From Nitriliruptoraceae bacterium (GTDB lineage: Bacteria > Actinomycetota > Nitriliruptoria > Nitriliruptorales > Nitriliruptoraceae), in assembly GCA_007131525.1 (NCBI GenBank), contig SLQK01000148.1, positions 1-5,568 on the forward strand: a stretch of 5,568 nucleotides of DNA, in the 5' to 3' direction. The translations under genes were made by a program, and so were the position numbers. This document shows positions 1 to 5,568 of this stretch, one piece after another; the first letter of the stretch is position 1, and every line of letters begins with the position of its first letter. A model generated the notes under the pieces. It worked only from the letters and a program-made list of their open reading frames with translations, had not been told where the DNA came from and did no database searches.

Positions 1-27
1 ACGGCCGAGCCGGCCGGGCAGGCCTGA
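1..27 (+). CDS. nuoF: 3' end of upstream gene, probably nuoF (NADH-binding subunit), partial
   Basis: Frame 1 reads TAEPAGQA and then TGA at 25-27, and every sense codon ends in G or C as in the genes that follow. Only eight residues are visible, so no domain can be recognised. The assignment to NuoF, the FMN- and NADH-binding subunit of complex I, rests on position: nuoF immediately precedes nuoG in nearly all bacterial nuo operons. The Ala/Pro/Gly-rich end is consistent with a disordered tail like those on NuoH and NuoI here. The stop lies two bases before the annotated nuoG ATG. Confidence 0.6.
   Translation, partial: TAEPAGQA
17..22 (+). promoter_or_regulatory. Weak ribosome binding site for the nuoG ATG
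   Basis: GGCAGG lies 7 bases before the ATG at 30, inside the last codons of the upstream gene. It is a poor match to the Shine-Dalgarno consensus compared with the other junctions in the window. A much better match, GGAGGA at 35-40, lies inside the annotated nuoG and would serve an in-frame GTG at 45 instead. Confidence 0.4.
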
Positions 28-29
28 CG

Positions 30-2477
30 ATGGCGGAGGACCCGGTGGACCAGGACGACCTCGTCACCTTCACGATCGACGGCCAGGAGATCAGCGTGCC
101 CAAGGGCACCCTGATCATCCGTGCCGCCGAGCAGCTCGGGACCATCATCCCGCGTTTCTGCGACCACCCGCTGCTCGATCCGGTCGGCGCCTGCCGGCAG
201 TGCATCGTCGAGGTCGAGGGCCTGCCCAAGCCCATGATGGCCTGCACCACCACGGTGATGCCGGACAAGGCCGTCAGGACCCATCTCACCTCGGACATGG
301 CGCGCAAGGGCCAGGAGGGCACGCTCGAGCTCCTGCTGGTCAACCACCCCCTCGACTGCCCGATGTGCGACAAGGGCGGGGAGTGCCCGCTACAGGATCA
401 GGCGCTCAAGCACGGCGCGAACACCTCCCGCTTCGTGGACCAGAAGCGCCGGTACGACAAGCCGGTCGCGGTCAGCCCTCAGATCCTGCTGGACCGGGAG
501 CGCTGCGTGCTGTGTGCCCGCTGCACCCGGTTCTCCGAGCAGATCTCCGGTGATCCCTTCATCGAGCTGTTCGAACGGGGCGCGTTGGAGCAGGTCGCCA
601 TCTACGAGGACGAGCCCTACGAGAGCTACTTCTCGGGCAACGTCATCCAGATCTGCCCCGTCGGTGCCCTGACCTCCACCAGCTACCGGTTCAAGGCCCG
701 ACCCTTCGACGTGGTCACCACCCCGAGCGTCTGCGACCACTGCTCGGCCGGCTGCTCCCTGACCGTGCAGTCCCGCCGGGGTGAGATCCAGCGTTCCCTG
801 GCCCGGACGAACATGGCCGTGAACGAGGCCTGGAACTGCGACAAGGGCCGGTTCGGCTTCACCCACCTCACCGACGTCCAGCGCATCACCGAGCCCCAGC
901 TGCGCGGTGAGGACGGCGCCCTGCGCCCGACGAGCTGGGCGGAGGCGCTGCTCCACATCACCGCGGCGATGCAGGCCTCCCGGGAGACCGGTGCGGGGCG
1001 GGTCGCCGTGGTCGCTGGCGCGCGGCTGGCCGACGAGGACGCCTACCTCGTCGCCAAGTACACCCGGACCGTGCTCGGCACCGACGACCTCGACCACCGC
1101 ACCCGGTTCGCACCGTCGGTCGAGACCGAGGAGCTCGCCGCCCTCGTCGGTCGGGAGACGGCCACCTACGCCGACGTGGAGGCCGCCCCGGTGATCGTGG
1201 TCGCCGGCCTCGACCCGGAGGAGGAGGTCCCGATCCTCCACCTGCGGCTGCGCAAGGCCTGGCGGCAGTCCAAGGCCCGGATCGTGGTGGTGGGGCCCCA
1301 CCTCGGGACCCTCGCCGACCTGGCCTGGCGCCGCGTGCCCACCGCGCCGGGTGGGGAGGCGGCCGCGCTGCTCGCCCTGATCGAGGGTCAGAACGAGGTC
1401 TCCGACGCCCTGCGGGCCGACGGCGCTCCCGCCGTGCTCGTCGGTGAGCGTGCGGGTGCCGGCAGCCTCACGGCCGGCGCCGCCCTGGCCGCGGCCGTCG
1501 ACGGCCGCGTGGCCTACGTGCCCCGCCGGGCCGGTGCCCGCGGGGCCATCGAGGCCGGACTCGTGGCCGGTCTGCTGCCCGGTGGACGGCGGCTGGACGA
1601 CGACGAGGACCGCGCCGCGGTGGAGGCGGTGTGGCACGCCGAGCTGCCGACGGCGACGGGCCGCGATCTGCAGGCGATCCTCACCGACGCCGCCGCGGGG
1701 CGGATCGATGTCCTGCACCTGATCGGGGTCGACCTGGCCCGGGATGCCGCCTCGACCGAACTGGCCCGCGCCGCCCTGGCCAAGGTGCCCACCGTCATCT
1801 GTCAGGACCTCGCCGCCACCGAGACCGTCACCGCCTACGCCGATGTCGTCCTGCCGGCCACCGGACGCCAGGAACGGGCCGGGTCCAGCACCAACTGGGA
1901 GGGTCGCACGCAGCGCTTCGCCCGCGCCGTCGATGGCCCCGACCTGGTGCAGCAGGACTGGGAGATCCTCGTCCAGCTGTCCGCCCTGCTCGGCCACGAC
2001 CTCGGGGTCAACGACCTGGAGGGGATCCGGGCGGAGATGGGGCGGCTCGGTCGACGGGCCACGCCCCACGCCTGGCCGACGGTGCCGGCACCGAGCGCGC
2101 CCGAGCGCGACGAGGACCGGTTCGTCGCCGTGGCACGGCCGCTACTGCTGGACCGGGGGACGATGCTCGCCGGGGCGACGGACCTGCTCGCCACCGCCCG
2201 CCCTGCACGCCTGGAGCTCAACGCCCACGACGCCGAGGCCCACGGGATCGGTGACGGTGACCTGGTGGCGGTCATGGCCGGATCGGCTCGGCTGGAGCTG
2301 ACCGCCGCGGTCCGTCGGGATCTGGTCCCCGGCGTGGTCGTGCTCCCCGCCAACTCCACCGAGGTGCCTGCCGGTGCCCTGGCCGACCGGGACGGGAACC
2401 TGCTCGTCACCCTGGAGCGGCTGGCGGCGGCCGATACCGACGACGCCCGGTCCGCTCCGGCGGGGGAGGTCGCCTGA
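30..2477 (+). CDS. nuoG: NADH-quinone oxidoreductase subunit G (NuoG), Fe-S subunit of complex I
   Basis: NuoG (815 aa) is the large Fe-S subunit of the cytoplasmic arm of complex I and carries electrons from NuoE/F towards NuoI. A 2Fe-2S ferredoxin-like domain (about residues 11-90) holds C44, C55, C58 and C72, the N1b ligands. H106, C110, C113 and C119 form the His/Cys motif of N5. C159, C162, C165 and C209 fit the N4 [4Fe-4S] cluster. C235, C238, C242 and C270 fit N7, which only some bacteria have. A molybdopterin-oxidoreductase-like domain that probably binds no metal follows (about 230-650), then a molybdopterin-dinucleotide-binding-like fold (about 715-797). The length is close to mycobacterial NuoG (about 806). 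The ATG at 30 gives the longest product but has a weak Shine-Dalgarno; the GTG at 45 (810 aa) is a credible alternative. The TGA overlaps the nuoH ATG by one base. Identity is firm. Confidence 0.98.
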   Translation: MAEDPVDQDDLVTFTIDGQEISVPKGTLIIRAAEQLGTIIPRFCDHPLLDPVGACRQCIVEVEGLPKPMMACTTTVMPDKAVRTHLTSDMARKGQEGTLELLLVNHPLDCPMCDKGGECPLQDQALKHGANTSRFVDQKRRYDKPVAVSPQILLDRERCVLCARCTRFSEQISGDPFIELFERGALEQVAIYEDEPYESYFSGNVIQICPVGALTSTSYRFKARPFDVVTTPSVCDHCSAGCSLTVQSRRGEIQRSLARTNMAVNEAWNCDKGRFGFTHLTDVQRITEPQLRGEDGALRPTSWAEALLHITAAMQASRETGAGRVAVVAGARLADEDAYLVAKYTRTVLGTDDLDHRTRFAPSVETEELAALVGRETATYADVEAAPVIVVAGLDPEEEVPILHLRLRKAWRQSKARIVVVGPHLGTLADLAWRRVPTAPGGEAAALLALIEGQNEVSDALRADGAPAVLVGERAGAGSLTAGAALAAAVDGRVAYVPRRAGARGAIEAGLVAGLLPGGRRLDDDEDRAAVEAVWHAELPTATGRDLQAILTDAAAGRIDVLHLIGVDLARDAASTELARAALAKVPTVICQDLAATETVTAYADVVLPATGRQERAGSSTNWEGRTQRFARAVDGPDLVQQDWEILVQLSALLGHDLGVNDLEGIRAEMGRLGRRATPHAWPTVPAPSAPERDEDRFVAVARPLLLDRGTMLAGATDLLATARPARLELNAHDAEAHGIGDGDLVAVMAGSARLELTAAVRRDLVPGVVVLPANSTEVPAGALADRDGNLLVTLERLAAADTDDARSAPAGEVA
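2465..2470 (+). promoter_or_regulatory. Ribosome binding site of nuoH
   Basis: GGAGGT ends 6 bases before the nuoH ATG at 2477 and lies inside the last nuoG codons, which encode GEVA. With the TGATG stop/start overlap it indicates translational coupling of nuoH to nuoG. Confidence 0.85.
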
Positions 2478-3718
2478 TGGAACAGCCGCTGTGGGTCCCG
2501 TTGTTCCAGGCGGTGGTCGTGTTCGGCTACTACCTGCTGATCACCGCCGTGCTGATCTGGGCTGAGCGTCGGGTCGTCGCGCGGATGCAGTCCCGCCTCG
2601 GCCCGAACCGCGTCGGGCCCTTCGGGGCGCTCCAGACCCTGGTGGACGGCGTGAAGATGTTCTTCAAGGAGGACATCACGCCCGGGATGGTCAACCGGGT
2701 CGTCTACAACATCGCGCCGCTGGTCGGTGTCATCGCCGGGTTCCTGGTCGTGGCCGTCATCCCGATCGGCGGCGAGGTCACGCTGTTCGGCGAGACCTTC
2801 ACCTTGGTCGTGTCCGACCTGTCGATCGGGGTGCTGTGGATCCTGGCGCTCAGCTCGATCCACGTCTACAGCGTGTTCCTGGCCGGCTGGGCTTCCAACT
2901 CGCCCTACCCGCTGCTCGGCGGCATCCGCTCCAGTGCGCAGATGATCTCCTACGAGATCGCGCAGGGCCTGGCGGTCGCCAGCGTCGTCATCTACGCCGG
3001 CAGCCTGCGGGTGTCGGACATCGTCGCCGGACAGTCGGGCCCCGGGTTCATCGACGGGGTCCCCGCCTGGTACGTGATCCCGCTGTTCCCGGCCTTCCTG
3101 GTCTTCGTCATCGGCATGGTCGCCGAGGCCGGTCGGCCTCCCTTCGACCTCGCCGAGGCCGAGGGTGAGCTGGTCGGCGGCTTCAACACCGAGTACTCGG
3201 GCATGCGGTTCGGCATGTTCATGCTGGCCGAGTTCATGTCGGTGGTGACCATGTCGGCGATCGTCGTGACGCTGTTCCTCGGCGGGCCGGCCGGGCCGAC
3301 CTTCGGGCTGCCCGACAGCGTGGCGTGGATCATGCCGATCCTGTGGTTCTTCCTGAAGATGGTCGGCTTCATCTTCTTCTTCATCCTGCTCAGGGGCGCG
3401 CTGCCGCGGTACCGCTACGACAAGCTGATGAGCCTCGGCTGGAAGGTCCTGATCCCGGTGGCGTTGGTGTGGACGCTGGTCACGGCCGGCTTCGTCCTGA
3501 TCGAGGAGACCGGCGGGCTCCCGGTGGGCACCCGGCTCGGGTTGGCCGGGGCCGCCGCGGTCATCCTGCTGGTCCTGCTGGTCGCCGGTCGGGCCTCGGC
3601 ACCCGCCGCGGGCTCGGTCGCAACGGCCCCCGACATCGCCGCGGGTGGCACCCCCGGCCCGGACGAGCCCGGTGCTGCGGAGCTGCAGGCCGCCGACCAT
3701 GAGGAGGTCGCTCCGTGA
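2477..3718 (+). CDS. nuoH: NADH-quinone oxidoreductase subunit H (NuoH), quinone-site membrane subunit
   Basis: NuoH (413 aa; ND1/Nqo8 family) anchors the peripheral arm to the membrane and forms much of the quinone chamber and the entry to the proton path. Family signatures are visible. Residues 30-49 begin ERRVVARMQSR and run into GPNRVGPFG. LGGIRSSAQMISYE is at 147-160. EAGRPPFDLAEAEGELVGGF (217-236) runs into NTEYSGMRF, with the acidic loop residues E227, E229, E231 and E239. ALPRYRYDKLM is at 308-318. By eye there are about nine hydrophobic helices, near 6-28, 75-96, 113-135, 158-175, 196-215, 244-268, 282-305, 321-341 and 353-370. Residues 371-413 form an Ala/Gly/Pro-rich, probably disordered tail. 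E. coli NuoH is about 325 aa, but long C-termini are usual in Actinobacteria (about 410 in Mycobacterium). The start overlaps the nuoG stop (TGATG) and has a good Shine-Dalgarno. Confidence 0.98.
   Translation: MEQPLWVPLFQAVVVFGYYLLITAVLIWAERRVVARMQSRLGPNRVGPFGALQTLVDGVKMFFKEDITPGMVNRVVYNIAPLVGVIAGFLVVAVIPIGGEVTLFGETFTLVVSDLSIGVLWILALSSIHVYSVFLAGWASNSPYPLLGGIRSSAQMISYEIAQGLAVASVVIYAGSLRVSDIVAGQSGPGFIDGVPAWYVIPLFPAFLVFVIGMVAEAGRPPFDLAEAEGELVGGFNTEYSGMRFGMFMLAEFMSVVTMSAIVVTLFLGGPAGPTFGLPDSVAWIMPILWFFLKMVGFIFFFILLRGALPRYRYDKLMSLGWKVLIPVALVWTLVTAGFVLIEETGGLPVGTRLGLAGAAAVILLVLLVAGRASAPAAGSVATAPDIAAGGTPGPDEPGAAELQAADHEEVAP
3703..3708 (+). promoter_or_regulatory. Ribosome binding site of nuoI (supports the GTG start)
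   Basis: GGAGGT lies 6 bases before the GTG at 3715, inside the last nuoH codons (EEVAP). It fixes the GTG as the nuoI start and therefore places the hydrophobic N-terminal helix inside the protein. The four-base GTGA overlap with the nuoH stop points to coupled translation. Confidence 0.85.
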
Positions 3719-4467
3719 CCGAGCTCTTGGCGAACATCCCGACCCAGGTCATCTCGCTCGTCACGATCGTCCTGCTGATCGTGCTGGTGTGGGTGCTGCT
3801 CACCCGCACGGTGCTCGGACGCGGGTTCTCCGTCCCGCTGCGGACGATGCTGCGGCCGGTCGAGACCCACGAGTACCCGGAGAAGCCGCGCCCGGTGCAG
3901 CCCCGGTTCCACGGCCGTCACCAGCTCAACCGCTACACCGACGGCCTGGAGAAGTGCATCGGGTGCGAGCTGTGCGCCTGGGCCTGCCCCGCCGACGCGA
4001 TCTACGTCCAGGGCGCCGACAACACCCTGGAGGCGCGCTACTCGCCGGGCGAGCGGTACGCCGAGGACTACCAGATCAACTACAACCGCTGCATCCTGTG
4101 TGGGCTGTGCATCGAGGCGTGCCCGACGCGTGCGCTGACGATGACCCACGACTACGAGTTCTCCGCGGACAGCCGCGAGAAGCTGGTGTGGACCAAGGAG
4201 CAGCTGCTCGTCGAGGTGCCCGAGGGTGGCGAGGACACCCCCCACACCGACCGGCAGGTCCGGGAGCGCGGCCTGAACTACTACGGTGGGCTCGCCGTGA
4301 CCCCCCCGAACCTGCACGGCGGCAAGTACCGTCCCGCGGCCGCCGCACCGGCAGCCCGGGCCGGCGCGGTGGTCCCACCGGGTGAGCTCCCGTCATCCGG
4401 CGACGCGGCGCACGACCCCGCGTCCGTGGGTGGCCAGGTCCGATCCGACACCGGAGGCGAGAGCTAG
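3715..4467 (+). CDS. nuoI: NADH-quinone oxidoreductase subunit I (NuoI), 2x[4Fe-4S] ferredoxin subunit
   Basis: NuoI (250 aa; NDUFS8/Nqo9 family) holds clusters N6a and N6b, which pass electrons from NuoG to the NuoB cluster next to quinone. Two ferredoxin motifs are intact: CIGCELCAWACP with C81, C84, C87 and C91, and CILCGLCIEACP with C126, C129, C132 and C136. In this fold C136 completes the first cluster and C91 the second. The stretches around FHGRHQLNRY (65-74) and YSPGERY (109-115) match actinobacterial NuoI as I recall it. Residues about 11-30 are a strongly hydrophobic, TM-like helix followed by R31, R36, R43 and R47. E. coli (180 aa) and Streptomyces NuoI, from memory, have at most a weaker amphipathic segment there. 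Residues about 195-250 are a Gly/Ala/Pro/Ser-rich tail, making it longer than the mycobacterial protein (about 211). GTG is the start; the stop is TAG, abutting nuoJ. Confidence 0.97.
   Translation: MTELLANIPTQVISLVTIVLLIVLVWVLLTRTVLGRGFSVPLRTMLRPVETHEYPEKPRPVQPRFHGRHQLNRYTDGLEKCIGCELCAWACPADAIYVQGADNTLEARYSPGERYAEDYQINYNRCILCGLCIEACPTRALTMTHDYEFSADSREKLVWTKEQLLVEVPEGGEDTPHTDRQVRERGLNYYGGLAVTPPNLHGGKYRPAAAAPAARAGAVVPPGELPSSGDAAHDPASVGGQVRSDTGGES
4453..4457 (+). promoter_or_regulatory. Ribosome binding site of nuoJ
   Basis: GGAGG lies 10 bases before the ATG at 4468 and 13 before a second ATG at 4471. The spacing favours the first ATG, which directly follows the nuoI TAG. The two starts differ by one residue. 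Confidence 0.7.
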
Positions 4468-5229
4468 ATGATGCTGCTGGCCCAAGCTGCGGAGGCTGGT
4501 GCCGGCAACACCGCAGAGGTGCTCCTCTTCTGGGTGTTCGCCGTCCTGGCGCTCGGCTCCGCCATCGCGCTGATCATGATGCGCAACATCGTGCACGGCG
4601 CGCTGATGCTCGTCCTCAACTTCCTCGCCATCGCCGGGCTGTACCTCACCTTGGAGTCGGCTTTCCTGTCGATCATCCAGGTGCTGGTCTACGCAGGCGC
4701 GATCATGGTGGTGTTCCTGTTCGTGATCATGCTGCTGGGCATCCACAACGACGATCTGCTCACCAGTGACCCGACGGCCCGGGTGCTCGGGGTCGCCGGA
4801 GGGGCCCTGCTGGCCGGGGCGCTGCTGTTCGCCTTCGTCGGTCCCGCCACCTCGCCGGCCTCGGTCTGCGGGCCCGATGCACCCGCCGCCGCACCCGGCG
4901 AGTTCGATTGCCGCGGGCTGGCCGACGCCTACGGGGAGGACGACCCCTCGGGGGTCGCGTTCCTCGGGCGGGCGATGTTCACCCGGTACACCTACGCCTT
5001 CGAGCTCTCGGCGTTGCTGCTGACCGTCGCCACGATCGGCGCCGTCATCCTCGCCCGCCGCAGGGACCTGGCGCCCGAGGACGAGGACGAGCTCGACGCT
5101 ATGGCGCTGGCGGGCCTGCCGGCGACCGAGCGGGACGACGCTGGTCAGCTCCATGCCGAGGTCGGTGACCCCGGACCGGGTGACGACGCGCCCTCCGGCC
5201 ACCCCGACGACGACGAGCGGAGGGGCTGA
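4468..5229 (+). CDS. nuoJ: NADH-quinone oxidoreductase subunit J (NuoJ), membrane subunit
   Basis: NuoJ (253 aa; ND6/Nqo10 family) is a membrane-arm subunit next to NuoH, NuoA and NuoK that helps transmit the redox signal to the proton channels. Five hydrophobic helices lie near 17-38, 42-62, 67-90, 104-126 and 175-196. The conserved TM3 motif VYAGAIMVVFLFVIMLL is at 74-90. Its Y75 aligns with E. coli Y59 in the segment that changes shape during turnover. RNIVHGALMLVLNF (39-52) is also typical. The loop between TM4 and TM5 (127-170) carries C134 and C148. With the family topology (N-terminus out, C-terminus in) this loop is extracytoplasmic. The C-terminal 53 residues form an acidic tail (17 Asp/Glu), longer than in E. 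coli (whole protein 184 aa) but in line with the long mycobacterial NuoJ (about 262). The gene abuts nuoI and is 3 bases from nuoK. Confidence 0.96.
   Translation: MMLLAQAAEAGAGNTAEVLLFWVFAVLALGSAIALIMMRNIVHGALMLVLNFLAIAGLYLTLESAFLSIIQVLVYAGAIMVVFLFVIMLLGIHNDDLLTSDPTARVLGVAGGALLAGALLFAFVGPATSPASVCGPDAPAAAPGEFDCRGLADAYGEDDPSGVAFLGRAMFTRYTYAFELSALLLTVATIGAVILARRRDLAPEDEDELDAMALAGLPATERDDAGQLHAEVGDPGPGDDAPSGHPDDDERRG
5219..5225 (+). promoter_or_regulatory. Ribosome binding site of nuoK (supports the GTG start)
   Basis: GGAGGGG lies 7 bases before the GTG at 5233, inside the last codons of nuoJ (ERRG). Strength and spacing support GTG as the start, and it yields a 99-residue product of normal NuoK length. 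Confidence 0.8.
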
Positions 5230-5232
5230 GCC

Positions 5233-5532
5233 GTGGCCATCGGGTACTACTTCATCGTCTCGGCCCTGCTGTTCAGCATCGGTCTGGTCGGGGTGCTCCT
5301 GCGGCGCAACGCCATCGTGCTGTTCATGTGCATCGAGCTGATGCTGAACTCCGTCAACCTGACGCTGGCCGCGGCTGCCCGCATGTGGGCCGGACCCGAC
5401 GGTCAGGTCTTCGTGTTCTTCGTCATCGTCGTCGCCGCAGCGGAGGCGGTGGTCGGCCTCGCGCTGATCGTCAACCTCTACTTCCGGCGTGGGACGCTCG
5501 ACGTGGACGTCCCCCAGCTGCTGAGGTGGTGA
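5233..5532 (+). CDS. nuoK: NADH-quinone oxidoreductase subunit K (NuoK), membrane subunit
   Basis: NuoK (99 aa; ND4L/Nqo11 family) is a small three-helix membrane subunit packed against NuoJ and NuoN, forming part of the central charged axis of the proton-pumping arm. Helices lie near 3-24, 28-50 and 57-82. Both signature membrane glutamates are present: E35 in FMCIELMLNSVNL and E71 in VVAAAEAVVGLALIV. They correspond to E. coli E36 and E72, which are needed for proton translocation. The short cytoplasmic loop between TM1 and TM2 carries R24 and R25, as in the family. The length matches E. coli (100) and Mycobacterium (99). The gene starts at a GTG three bases after the nuoJ stop, and one base separates its TGA from the nuoL GTG. 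Nothing is unusual. Confidence 0.98.
   Translation: MAIGYYFIVSALLFSIGLVGVLLRRNAIVLFMCIELMLNSVNLTLAAAARMWAGPDGQVFVFFVIVVAAAEAVVGLALIVNLYFRRGTLDVDVPQLLRW
5523..5527 (+). promoter_or_regulatory. Ribosome binding site of nuoL
   Basis: GAGGT lies 6 bases before the GTG at 5534, within the final nuoK codons (LLRW), and has good spacing. It supports translation starting at the GTG in the TGACGTG junction. Confidence 0.65.
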
Positions 5533-5533
5533 C

Positions 5534-5568
5534 GTGATCCTGCTCGCTGCGGAGGCGTCCGGGGTCGC
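5534..5568 (+). CDS. nuoL: 5' end of nuoL (antiporter-like proton-pumping subunit), partial
   Basis: An open frame starts at a GTG one base after the nuoK stop and runs off the window edge. It reads MILLAAEASGV, with GC-ending codons throughout. Only eleven full codons are visible, so identity rests on position: nuoL, encoding the distal Mrp-antiporter-like subunit, follows nuoK in standard nuo operons. The preceding GAGGT supports the start. A start further downstream cannot be excluded because the hydrophobic first helix lies outside the window. Confidence 0.75.
   Translation, partial: MILLAAEASGV

Noticed and set aside
715..2000. Possible catalytic molybdopterin oxidoreductase function for NuoG
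   Set aside because: The domain is a recognised non-catalytic relic in complex I. I see no clear catalytic Cys/SeCys ligand for a molybdenum centre, and the operon context is complex I.
390..2069. Long antisense open frame (559 codons) opposite nuoG
   Set aside because: It is a mirror of a GC-rich gene: strong G/C at third positions removes stops in antisense frames. The translation is Gly/Arg/Pro/Asp/His-rich with no recognisable domain, and the + strand gene has complete Fe-S motifs.
1631..2254. Same-strand alternative frame of 207 codons within nuoG
   Set aside because: Its product is Arg/Pro/Gly-rich, typical of a shifted frame in GC-rich coding DNA, and it lies wholly within nuoG.
2440..2480. 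Possible promoter or terminator at gene junctions
   Set aside because: Genes overlap or abut with 0-3 bases between them. I saw no convincing -35/-10 pair or hairpin followed by a T-run at any junction.
1835..3700. Antisense open frame of 621 codons spanning nuoG and nuoH
   Set aside because: It crosses two well-supported genes, has a highly polar low-complexity composition, and no start context or family motif. It is a by-product of codon bias.
4471..4473. Second ATG as the nuoJ start
   Set aside because: It is 13 bases from GGAGG against 10 for the first ATG, and the first ATG abuts the nuoI stop. The difference is one residue and has no functional consequence.
4393..5202. Antisense open frame of 269 codons opposite nuoJ
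   Set aside because: It is rich in Gln, His, Asp and Glu, which is the reverse-complement signature of Leu/Val/Ile-rich membrane codons. It is a shadow of nuoJ.

Overview
The window is an internal segment of a type I NADH dehydrogenase (respiratory complex I, NDH-1) operon, entirely on the + strand. It contains the last codons of an upstream gene (presumably nuoF), complete nuoG, nuoH, nuoI, nuoJ and nuoK, and the first codons of nuoL. The order G-H-I-J-K-L is the canonical bacterial one. The DNA is very GC-rich, with codons ending almost always in G or C. The proteins, especially NuoI with its LNRYTDGLEKCIGCELCAWACPADAIYV-type core and NuoH with its C-terminal extension, look actinobacterial. 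I infer a high-GC Actinomycetota, possibly a deep-branching class, but the window alone cannot fix the taxon.

Layout: 1-27 is the tail of the preceding ORF. 30-2477 is nuoG, the peripheral-arm Fe-S subunit with N1b, N5, N4 and N7 ligands. 2477-3718 is nuoH, the quinone-site membrane subunit. 3715-4467 is nuoI, the 2x[4Fe-4S] connector. 4468-5229 is nuoJ and 5233-5532 is nuoK, both antiporter-connecting membrane subunits. 5534-5568 is the start of nuoL, a proton-pumping antiporter-like subunit. Junctions run from a 4-base overlap to a 3-base gap, and most have a good Shine-Dalgarno sequence inside the end of the upstream gene. Translation is therefore probably coupled along one polycistronic mRNA. 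I see no promoter, terminator, RNA gene, mobile element, repeat array or CRISPR, and no gene-free stretch longer than 3 bases.

Function: electrons from NADH (via NuoE/F, outside the window) pass through NuoG's clusters and then NuoI's clusters to quinone at the NuoH interface. The resulting conformational and electrostatic change passes through NuoH, NuoJ and NuoK to the antiporter-like subunits starting with NuoL, which move protons.

This is core metabolism, and I do not find an undescribed system in it. The details worth a second look are a clear transmembrane-like helix at the N-terminus of NuoI, an ambiguous nuoG start, a cysteine pair in a predicted extracytoplasmic loop of NuoJ, low-complexity tails on NuoH, NuoI and NuoJ, and an identical 9-base Shine-Dalgarno module at two junctions.
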